Part shown: piece after piece, positions 1-11,000 of the stretch
How positions within the stretch are numbered: position 1 is the first letter of the stretch
Layout: every line of letters starts with the position of its first letter
Source of the DNA: CAYGDP01 sp964348665
Lineage (GTDB): Bacteria; Verrucomicrobiota; Verrucomicrobiia; Palsa-1439; CAYGDP01
Reading direction: 5' to 3'
NCBI GenBank assembly: GCA_964348665.1
Contig: CAYGDP010000022.1
Coordinates: forward strand, 1-64,000
Length of the DNA: 64,000 nt
Made by a program: the position numbers and the translations under genes
The notes under the pieces: generated by a model
What the model was told of the DNA's origin: nothing
Seen by the model: only the letters and a program-made list of their open reading frames with translations
Database searches by the model: none

Positions 1-362
<362 letters not shown>

Positions 363-493
363 TCTCCTGGCGCGAGCAATCGCGTTGGGAAGATGGTCGG
401 AGATTTGCCCATCACGCTATCCAGTTTTCATCAAAAGAGCCACAACGATTCTTTGCAAAACGTTTCGGGCGCGGTATAGTAACCCCGTTGCTT

Positions 494-569
494 GGGGCTG
501 TAGCTCAATTGGTAGAGCACCAGCTTTGCAAGCTGGGGGTTACGGGTTCGAGTCCCGTCAGCTCCACCA
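494..569 (+). tRNA. tRNA-Ala (anticodon TGC)
   Basis: A 76-base cloverleaf in the 16S-23S spacer. The acceptor stem GGGGCTG pairs with CAGCTCC, the anticodon stem CCAGC/GCTGG closes the loop TTTGCAA with anticodon TGC at 527-529, and the T arm contains GGTTCGAGTCC. CCA is encoded at 567-569. It precedes tRNA-Ile, the reverse of the Ile-Ala order of E. coli rRNA operons. Confidence 0.97.
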
Positions 570-587
570 CTGCCGCGCCAGCGCGGC

Positions 588-630
588 GGAAATTTGAAAT
601 TCGGATTTCGAAATTCGATTTTTGATTTTT
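588..630. repeat. Formulaic AT-rich repeat (class A) between the two spacer tRNAs
   Basis: An AT-rich stretch of near-repeating units such as gaaattcggattt and gaaattcgattttt, unlike the GC-rich surroundings. The same style of sequence recurs at 7130-7256, 56155-56282 and 63402-63560, and inside a gene at 46645-46719. It separates tRNA-Ala from tRNA-Ile. No coding potential is apparent. Confidence 0.6.
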
Positions 631-707
631 GGGCGTGTAGCTCAGTTGGTTAGAGCAGCCGCTTGATAAGCGGCAGGTCACTGGTTCGAGTCCAGTCACG
701 CCCACCA
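631..707 (+). tRNA. tRNA-Ile (anticodon GAT)
   Basis: A 77-base cloverleaf. The acceptor stem GGGCGTG pairs with CACGCCC, the anticodon stem GCCGC/GCGGC closes the loop TTGATAA with anticodon GAT at 665-667, and the T arm is CTGGTTCGAGTCCAG. CCA is encoded at 705-707. Second tRNA of the rRNA spacer. Confidence 0.97.
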
Positions 708-762
708 TTTCGATTTTTGAGTAGATTCGAATTTACGCGCTGCCGCGAGCGGCGCGAGAAAC

Positions 763-774
763 GTTCTTTGACAA
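763..774 (+). promoter_or_regulatory. boxA-like antitermination element upstream of 23S
   Basis: The sequence gttctttgacaa resembles the boxA consensus (TGCTCTTTAACA) bound by NusB/S10 in rRNA leaders and spacers. A second copy lies at 3893-3904 before 5S. The call rests on sequence and position alone. Confidence 0.5.
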
Positions 775-785
775 CTGCACAAAGG
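769..785 (+). other. Left arm of the 23S processing stem
   Basis: TGACAACTGCACAAAGG is the exact reverse complement of 3867-3883, giving a 17-bp perfect helix that brackets 23S. A second pairing, agagctgag at 837-845 with ctcagctct at 3821-3829, extends the structure inward. Such stems are normally RNase III targets that release pre-23S rRNA. Confidence 0.75.
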
Positions 786-907
786 TTATAACGTCCCCCA
801 GTCACGCAAGTGTCTGGGGAACGGGCAAACTACAATAGAGCTGAGGTCTTAAGCGAGTCCCGACCCGCGCAAGCAGGTTGGGATGAGTAAGAGAACATTT
901 ATCGCGT

Positions 908-3800
<2,893 letters not shown>

Positions 3801-3866
3801 TTGAACTCATAATTCAAATGCTCAGCTCTGTAGCCGCGGAATTTTTTCGCGGCACGTAGTTCGCAC

Positions 3867-3883
3867 CCTTTGTGCAGTTGTCA
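3867..3883 (+). other. Right arm of the 23S processing stem
   Basis: CCTTTGTGCAGTTGTCA is the exact complement of 769-785. Together the two arms enclose the pre-23S transcript. Confidence 0.75.
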
Positions 3884-3892
3884 GGGAACATT

Positions 3893-3904
3893 GTTCTTTG
3901 AAAC
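3893..3904 (+). promoter_or_regulatory. boxA-like element between 23S and 5S
   Basis: The sequence gttctttgaaac closely matches the element at 763-774. Having a copy in each spacer fits a role in antitermination, but this is inference from sequence only. Confidence 0.4.
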
Positions 3905-3912
3905 GACCGTTA

Positions 3913-4012
3913 GATGTTAAAAAGTTGAAACGTAGAATCGTTCAATCGGTAAATTCAGCCACTCCGATTCAACCATTCAAGGTGTTTCAACGATTTAACG
4001 ATTCAACGAGAA
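3913..4012. repeat. Formulaic repeat (class B, gttgaaacg type) in the 23S-5S spacer
   Basis: The spacer is filled with alternating units such as gttgaaacg, atcgttcaatcg, gattcaacc, gtttcaacgatttaacgattcaacg. The same unit style occurs at 61601-61633 and 63360-63398, the latter reaching into the start of a gene. It appears to be an insertion of repeat DNA into an otherwise conserved operon. Confidence 0.6.
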
Positions 4013-4019
4013 TACTTTT

Positions 4020-4134
4020 CCCGGTGACATTACCGCGGTGGCCCCACCCGGTCCCATTCCGAACCCGGACGTGAAACGCCGCTAGGCCGATGGTAGTGCC
4101 TGTATAGCTTGCGCGAGAGTAGGTCGTCGCCGGG
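4020..4134 (+). rRNA. rrf: 5S ribosomal RNA
   Basis: A 115-base 5S rRNA. The terminal stem CCCGGTGAC pairs with GTCGCCGGG at the 3' end. The internal blocks gtggccccacccggtcccattccgaac and gccgatggtagtg are typical of bacterial 5S. It is the last gene of the operon and is followed within 10 bases by a terminator. Confidence 0.95.
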
Positions 4135-4144
4135 GTTTATTTCC

Positions 4145-4180
4145 AAAGCCCGCCTCCAGAAATGGTCGCGGGCTTTTTTT
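4145..4180 (+). terminator. Intrinsic terminator of the rRNA operon
   Basis: The stem gcccgc/gcgggc (4148-4153 with 4168-4173) is followed by seven T (4174-4180), immediately after 5S. The A-tract before the stem could also pair with the T-run. Confidence 0.85.
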
Positions 4181-4301
4181 CTCCCTAATTACTATTGAGT
4201 TTTTTGCGCCGTTATGCGGCCATTCATTTGGATCGCACCCTCCCATCACCATTCCCCAATCTCCACTCTCTCCTCACTTGTCTCTCTTCTCCCTTCACAC
4301 T

Positions 4302-5378
4302 TCACCTCCTCCGCCGCATCTGCCGTACGCTCGCGATCACCACCGCCGCCAGTAGCACCATGCCCACGATCGCATCTTCCCAAATACTCGAATCCACCTT
4401 GATGATTTTGGGCAACCCATTCAGCACCACTTGAAAAATACTCGCCCCGATAATCGCTCCCACCGCTGTTCCTTCCCCGCCCGTCAATGCCGCCCCGCCA
4501 ATTACCACCGACGCAATCGCAAACAACTCATACCCGCGTCCCGCGTTTGGCTCGCCCTGATAATTATAACTCGCATGCAAAATCCCAACCAACCCCGCCA
4601 CCAACCCGCTCATCGTGTACGCCAGAATTTTTACCCGCTGCACGTTCACTCCAGACAACCGAGTCGCTTCCTCATTGGACCCAATCGCATACAAATATCT
4701 GCCCGTCGTCGTGAAATGCAGAAACAATACGGACAACAGCAACGTCACCGCTAGCAAAATAACAATCGGCGGAATCTGACCTCCCTGGATGGCCGCTAGC
4801 GATACCACCGACGGGTCTTGCACCGGAATCGCGATTGCCCGCGTTACGATCTTTGCCAGCCCGCGCAATACCAGCATCATCGAAAGCGTCGCCACAAACG
4901 GCGAAATGCCAAGCTTGGTCACCAGCAATCCATTGCAGCAACCTATCAACGCTGCCAGCATCAACACAATCGGCAACGCTTGCCATGCCGGCAAACCCCA
5001 GCCGGCCAACCCGCCCGCCGTCGAATCGCTCGTCAGCAGAAACGCCGTCATTACCCCGCTGATCCCCACAATCGCGCCCACTGACAAATCAAACCCGCCG
5101 GCGATGATCACAAACGTCTGGCCCAGCGCCAGAATCCCCAGCAACGCAATCTGACGCCCCAGCGATTGCTGATTTGTCACGCTCCAAAATGTTTCCCTCG
5201 CCCCACCCCAAACCCAACCGTCCGACGTATGCACCGGCCCGAACGAAATGAAAAGCAACATCACTCCCAGCGCGCCAAGCATCGCCAGCTCGCGAGGTCC
5301 CATCAACTCGCGCCAAATGGCGCGCCAGGAATTTTGGGTTGGGGGTTGGGGATCGGCGTTCATTTTATCTCGTGGCAT
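4302..5378 (-). CDS. Sugar ABC transporter permease, RbsC/BPD_transp_2 family
   Basis: Inner-membrane permease of the ribose/xylose/galactose class, 358 residues, the usual family length. It shows many hydrophobic helices and the family-typical segments ILALGQTFVIIAGGFDLSVG (about residues 80-100) and GVNVQRVKILAYTMSGLVAG. It follows the ATPase gene at 5556-7067 with a 177-base gap, so co-transcription is likely but not tight. No periplasmic binding protein lies beside it, so the sugar cannot be named. An internal ATG at 5363 is an alternative start. It converges on the rRNA operon terminator. Confidence 0.9.
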   Translation of the reverse strand: MPRDKMNADPQPPTQNSWRAIWRELMGPRELAMLGALGVMLLFISFGPVHTSDGWVWGGARETFWSVTNQQSLGRQIALLGILALGQTFVIIAGGFDLSVGAIVGISGVMTAFLLTSDSTAGGLAGWGLPAWQALPIVLMLAALIGCCNGLLVTKLGISPFVATLSMMLVLRGLAKIVTRAIAIPVQDPSVVSLAAIQGGQIPPIVILLAVTLLLSVLFLHFTTTGRYLYAIGSNEEATRLSGVNVQRVKILAYTMSGLVAGLVGILHASYNYQGEPNAGRGYELFAIASVVIGGAALTGGEGTAVGAIIGASIFQVVLNGLPKIIKVDSSIWEDAIVGMVLLAAVVIASVRQMRRRR

Positions 5379-5555
5379 ATACTACCACAAATGAACGCGC
5401 CTACATCTCGTTCGGTGGGACTGCGGTGACGCGAAGGCGTGATACTACCCTGATTTCAAGCCAATCGCCGCGCAGGGGCGCGCGGCCTACTAATTTTCCG
5501 ATTTTCGCGTCGGTTCGCATTTTTGTGGTTTAAAATTTCCGGGCTTTGAACGTTG

Positions 5556-7067
5556 CTAAATGGCGGCCCGATGCGCGGCCAGCGACATGATTTTTTCTTC
5601 GGTGATTTCGTTGCCGGAAAGTTCGCCCGCTATACGTCCCTGATTCATCACAATCACGCGGTCGGCCAAACCGATCACCTCTTCCATCTCGCTCGACACG
5701 AGCAAGATCGCCATGCCTTTGGCTGCCATTTCGGCGATGAGCGCGTGGATTTCCGCTTTCGCGCCTACGTCCACGCCTCGCGTCGGCTCGTCGAGGATGA
5801 GAATCTTCGGTTCCAAGGCTAACCATTTTGCCAAGACGATTTTTTGCTGATTGCCGCCGCTCAAGTTCACCGCACGCTGACGTATGCTCGGCGTTTTGAT
5901 TCGTAACCGCTCGATGAATTCTAGCGCTGTAGAATTTTCCCAGCGACGATTGAGCCAACCGAGCGGGGAGCGGGCGCTGATTCCGGCGAGCGAGATGTTT
6001 GGACCGACGGCCATCTGCAAAATCAATCCTTGTTCTTTCCGGTCTTCGGGGACAAAACCGATGCCCGCCATGATCGCGTCGCGCGGCGATCGGATCTGTG
6101 CGGAATTGCCAGCAATCAGAATTTCGAAACTATGCGAATCGGTTCCGTGGCGTGAAGCGCGCACGGGGTCCGCTCCGAAAATGGCGCGCATCAGTTCGGT
6201 GCGTCCGCTGCCGACCAAGCCCGCAAAACCAAGGATTTCGCCAGCGCGGACGCTAAAGGAGATGGGAGATGAGAGAGCGAGCGAGGAGAGATTATTTACT
6301 TCGAGAATTGGTTGCCCGAGTTCGCGATCGGTTTTGCGCGCAAACATCTGAATGTTCCTGCCGACCATCATGCGTTCCAGCGTTGCTCGGTTTCGTTCGT
6401 TGGTCGGCAAGTCGCCAACATTTTTTCCATCACGCAGGACAGTGACGCGGTCGTAGATTTCCAACACTTCATCAAGTTTATGGCTGATATATAGAATGGC
6501 GATCCCTTGCGATTTCAGGGAGCGGACCAAATCGAGCAGATGTTTTGTCTCTCTTGCCGATAAGGCGCTGGTGGGTTCGTCCATCACGATCAGGCGCGCG
6601 TTCAGCGAGAGGGCGCGCGCGATTTCGAGAAGTTGACGCTGGGCGATGGAAAGTTGTCGCACGGGCAGTGATGCCAGTGTCGCTGGTAGTCCGACGCGGT
6701 CGAGAGCAATTCCGCATTCGCGGGAGAGCGCGCGTCGGCGAATGAAACCAAATCGGCGCGGTTCACGTCCCAAAAATAGATTGGCCTCGGCGGAGAGATG
6801 AGGGCAGAGATTGAGTTCTTGGTGGATGATGGCGACCCCCAGTTTTTGTGCGCGGGCAACGGAATGCTCTTGAAGTTTTTTCCTGTCAAATTCGATTGTG
6901 CCGGAATCGGGAGCGGTGATTCCGCCAATGATTTTGGTGAGCGTGGATTTGCCGGCGCCGTTCTCGCCGCAGAGACCAACCACTTCGCCAGGGTTGAGGC
7001 ACAAATCGACATCAGTAAGCGCTCGCACTCCCGGGTAAGTTTTTGTGATTTTTTCGAGGCGCAGCAT
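5556..7067 (-). CDS. Sugar ABC transporter ATP-binding protein, RbsA-like (two nucleotide-binding domains)
   Basis: Cytoplasmic ATPase of 503 residues with two fused ABC domains, as in RbsA/XylG/MglA. Domain 1 has Walker A GENGAGKST, signature LSIAQRQ and Walker B LIVMDEPTSAL. Domain 2 has GLVGSGRTE, where Arg replaces the Walker A Lys as is common in this family, then LSGGNQQK and ILILDEPTRGVDVG. ATG at 7067 is preceded by GAGG, a plausible ribosome site. It is the first gene of a two-gene unit with the permease. Substrate is unknown because no binding protein is present in the window. Confidence 0.93.
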   Translation of the reverse strand: MLRLEKITKTYPGVRALTDVDLCLNPGEVVGLCGENGAGKSTLTKIIGGITAPDSGTIEFDRKKLQEHSVARAQKLGVAIIHQELNLCPHLSAEANLFLGREPRRFGFIRRRALSRECGIALDRVGLPATLASLPVRQLSIAQRQLLEIARALSLNARLIVMDEPTSALSARETKHLLDLVRSLKSQGIAILYISHKLDEVLEIYDRVTVLRDGKNVGDLPTNERNRATLERMMVGRNIQMFARKTDRELGQPILEVNNLSSLALSSPISFSVRAGEILGFAGLVGSGRTELMRAIFGADPVRASRHGTDSHSFEILIAGNSAQIRSPRDAIMAGIGFVPEDRKEQGLILQMAVGPNISLAGISARSPLGWLNRRWENSTALEFIERLRIKTPSIRQRAVNLSGGNQQKIVLAKWLALEPKILILDEPTRGVDVGAKAEIHALIAEMAAKGMAILLVSSEMEEVIGLADRVIVMNQGRIAGELSGNEITEEKIMSLAAHRAAI

Positions 7068-7129
7068 TAGATTCTATCCTCGCAGGATCTACACATCGGG
7101 ATTCATTGATCCAGTAAAAAATGACCAGG

Positions 7130-7256
7130 TTTGCGGAAGCAAATTCGAAGCACGTAATTCGAAGGTCAAAACAAATTCAAACCTCAAATCGGGGATGACC
7201 CGAACTCCGCTGCCCACTATTGTTTGGGTTTTCGACATTCGGATTTGGCGGATGAG
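7130..7256. repeat. Formulaic repeat (class A) between the ABC ATPase and LON genes
   Basis: The intergenic stretch contains units such as aaattcgaagcacgtaattcgaagg, caaattcaaacctcaaatc and gacattcggatttgg. These match the style of 588-630 and 63402-63560. No gene or clear promoter is seen in it. Confidence 0.5.
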
Positions 7257-7288
7257 CTGGGTTATGGATTTGATGGCGGTTTGCCGGG

Positions 7289-7963
7289 TTAGTTGATTCC
7301 AGTGATACCATCGCCGGGACCTTGGAGTTTTTTCATCATGGCAATACGCTGGACTTCCTGGTGAAGAAAAAAGACGAGTTGGTGGAGCCGGTCGCGGAGA
7401 TCGAGCGCTTCAAGCAGTTGTTGTTTCGCGTACGCGTCGGAGAGGAGCAGATCGGAGGCGATATCCGTCAATTGTTCGGGGCTGGTCTGGCTGGTGATGT
7501 GGTTGAGGACCGGTTTAGACGGGGCGTGGCCGAGTTTGGAAAGTTTTTGGACAAGCTCGCTCACTTTGGCCGAGAGTGCGTCCACTTTGACACAGTCGGC
7601 GTGATGCGTTTGCAGCTCCTCAATCCGCGCGACGCGGTAGGGATTCATTTGGCGAAACCCGACGATCCGGGCGCGACCGACTCCTTGCAAAAGGAGTTGG
7701 GAGGTGCCATCTGGCTGGCGATTGGAGATGCGAATGAGACCGACACCGACGGTTTCATGTACAGGCGGATCGATGGGAAGCTTTTCCCAGCCGCGTTTCA
7801 TGAGTGCGATGGAGAAGATGCGATCGGTTTCGAGCGCGGTGGCGAGCATTTCACGGTAGCGCGGCTCGAAGATGCGGAGCGGCATGATAGCTTGCGGGAA
7901 AAGGACGGCATTGGGCAAAACCATCACAGGAATTTCGCATGGCAATTTCACATGGCAAACCAT
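7289..7963 (-). CDS. LON substrate-binding-domain protein
   Basis: A stand-alone Lon N-terminal (LON/PUA-like) domain of 224 residues with no AAA+ or protease part. The N-terminus VMVLPNAVLFPQAIMPLRIFE, then EPRYREMLATAL, is characteristic. The C-terminal half is helical (SEQLTDIASDLLLSD; LEALDLRDRLHQLVFFL). The open frame continues 121 codons further upstream, but family similarity begins at ATG 7963 and the extension would run across the start of the divergent gene at 8088, so the short start is chosen. A substrate-recognition or adaptor role is possible; the function of such proteins is unproven. Confidence 0.85.
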   Translation of the reverse strand: MVCHVKLPCEIPVMVLPNAVLFPQAIMPLRIFEPRYREMLATALETDRIFSIALMKRGWEKLPIDPPVHETVGVGLIRISNRQPDGTSQLLLQGVGRARIVGFRQMNPYRVARIEELQTHHADCVKVDALSAKVSELVQKLSKLGHAPSKPVLNHITSQTSPEQLTDIASDLLLSDAYAKQQLLEALDLRDRLHQLVFFLHQEVQRIAMMKKLQGPGDGITGIN

Positions 7964-8087
7964 ACGCGGTTTGATGGATGAGCGCAAGTGGATGAAATGG
8001 TGAAAGTTATGTTTGACACGAGCGAGGGCTTTGGCTAGGTTCCGGGACGTTTGACCTTGTGACTTCAACGCAACCTGTGGGCCGCCC

Positions 8088-11000
8088 ATGATGAAACTCC
8101 GCCGCCTCCGCCGCCTGCATCGCCCGAAACGTCTCGTCGGAGAATTTTTGGAACAGCGGATTGCGCCGGCATTCGACCCCTCCCTTATCCAGCAATTTGA
8201 CTGGCACGGGTTGACGGTGGACGTCGTGGGGGGGGAGTGGATCGCCCAGTTTGACGGGTACGATACCACGCGTGCGGGGATCGTCGACAAGCAGCAATTA
8301 CAGGCTGACCTCGGCGGAATTTCCACCGATGTGGTTGCCTTGGATCACCTGGGTGGCGTGAATGCCGTCTTGCTACAAACGCCGACGACGTGGGGTTACT
8401 CGCAGATCCTAAACGCCGTCGAGGGAATTTCTGGGTTTCGTTCATTGATTCCCAATTTTGTCATTCACACACTTTCCCACTCTGCTGCCACGATCCCGGA
8501 TGATCCCCGGTATACGGAACAGTGGGATATGGACAACACGGGTCAATCGAGCGGCACACCGGACGCGGACATTGACGCGCCGGAGGCGTGGGATATCACG
8601 ACGGGAAGTTCCAGCATTGTTGTGGGTGTGATTGATACTGGTGTGAACTATTTGCATCCAGATTTGGCCGCAAATATGTGGACGAATCCAGGAGAAATTC
8701 CCAACGACAATATCGACAACGATAACAATGGGTTTGTGGATGACTATTACGGTTTTGATTTTATTAACAATGATAGCGATCCCATGGATGACGGTGGACA
8801 CGGGACGCACGTAGCAGGAACCATCGGGGCCGTTGGCGACAATGGATTTGGAGTTGTTGGGGTCAATTGGGACGTTAGCATCATGGCGTTGAAGTTTTTG
8901 GGCACCGATGGCGGATCTACAGCGGACGCCATTGAGGCAATAAATTATGCGACCATGATGAAAACGACCAAGGGGATCAATATCAAGTTGACCAATAACA
9001 GTTGGGGAGGGGGGCCGTTCGAGGCGGCATTATTTGCAGCCATACAAGCCAACGAACAGGCGGGTATGCTTTTCGTTGCCGCCGCTGGAAATGACAGCAC
9101 CAATAACGATCTTATACCGCACTTCCCCTCCAACTACGACCTTCCCAATATCATCTCTGTTGCTTCGACCAATCATAACGATGTTCTCTCCAGTTTTTCC
9201 AATTTCGGCGCGACGACGGTGGATATTGCTGCACCAGGCGGCGATTCTCCTGCCAGCACCACGGGTGGGGATATTCTTTCAACGTGGTGGCCGGGCGCCA
9301 GTTTCGAGTCCATACAAGGCACATCCATGGCGTCGCCTCATGTCGCGGGTGTCGCTGCACTCGTCTGGGCGTCCTGTCCAACTGCCACCTATCAAGCTGT
9401 CCGCGATGCAATCTACGCCGGAGCCGACCCTCTCCCATCATTGTCCGGCCTAGTTGCCACGGGCGCACGTCTCAATGCGTTTGGTGCTTTGACCAACATC
9501 GTTGCCCCGCCGTCTCTGGATTTGCAGTCCGCATCCGATAGCGGAGCTTCCGATCAGGATAATGTCACTAACCCAATTTTAAGTCCCAATGGCGATATCC
9601 GGATGGATGTCAGCGAATCTTTTTTGCCGGCAACAATCGATATTTATCGCAAAGATCCTTTGCTAGGCGATGTGTTGGTGGGGACGATTGTCAATATGCC
9701 CACCAGTCCGCAAACGTTTACCTTCACCGCGGGGATACTGCAAGAAGGCGAAAACATCCTGTTCGCGCGCGCCACTGCCGCTTGCGGAACCAGCAAGGAT
9801 TCGACAGACCTCACAATCACCATCGATACAGTCGCGCCTGTCGTCACGGTCACGCCCGATCTTATCCGGTGTGCTGACACCGGCACTTTCAACTACGACA
9901 ACACCACGACTGATCGTACTCCGACGTTCCTTGGATCTGCGGAACCCGGCTCCGCCGTCAATCTATTTGCTTCTCCTCCGCCGTCCACCTTGATCGGCAC
10001 GCAAATCCTCGGTCATTCTCAAACCAACTACAGCATCACATCCAGCGTGTTGACGCCCGGAACTTATACCATCACGGCAACTGCCGAAGATCTCGCGGGG
10101 AATGTCTCAACCGAATCCCCCTCGCTTACCTTCACTCTTGCCGCTGCTTCTCTTCCGGCTGGTATCGATCCGGTATTGATTATCCCGGACATTTTTGGGT
10201 CATGGCCAAAGGATACATTCCTCGACGATTGGATGATCAAAGCTCCCGCCGGTCTCAACCCTGCCAATCTCCAAATCACGCCATTCCAAAGTTCTTACAC
10301 CAACTTGCTCGATTCATTCACCGCCGCCGGGTTCGACCTTGGAACCACATTGTTTTTCGGCGCATGGGATTGGCGGTTGTCGCTCGGTCTGGTGGATAAG
10401 AAAGTGTTCGGGCTGGGCGATGGCAAGCCGGACATCACCGCTTCTGATATCGCCAGTGGAAATCTGAATTCTGGCGTCGAGTATTTCGCCTATTGGATGG
10501 ATCAGATCGACAAACTTGGTTTCGGCCAAGTGGACGTAGTTGCATTTGGCTCTGGCGCGCTCATCGCCCGTGATTTCATCGAGTCCGGTTTCCACAACCC
10601 CGCCACACTCAAAATCGACGACTTGGTTTTCGCGGGAGCGCCGCATCGAGGCTATACCGATGCCTATAACGCAATCAATCGCCCGGGATTGCTTGATGTG
10701 GACGATCCCTGGTATCTTACCCGTGACCTGGCAGTGATGGCTGGCCGCGCACTCTCGCAGTTTGCGCCGTCCATTCTCGATGTTCAGCCCCAATACGTCG
10801 TGGCTGGAATCCTGCCGGCCAACTCCTACCTGACCCGTCTCAATAGCCCCACCTTGCTCGCTGCCCTCAATACTGCCGTCACGGCGCACGGTGTCACGGT
10901 GACCAACCTCATCGGCACCGGCACACCAACGCCTCAAAACCCGTCCCCCCTCGCAATCAGCACTGATGGCGACGGGGAAGTTCTCGCCAAACTCAGCCAG

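Noticed and set aside
505..708. Minus-strand frame reading VTGLEPVT with tRNA-like phrases
   Set aside because: It is the antisense translation of tRNA-Ala and tRNA-Ile; such VTGLEPVT peptides are a well-known false-protein artefact.
3913..4012. Possible CRISPR array in the 23S-5S spacer
   Set aside because: Units are short, irregular and without constant-length spacers, and no cas genes are present.
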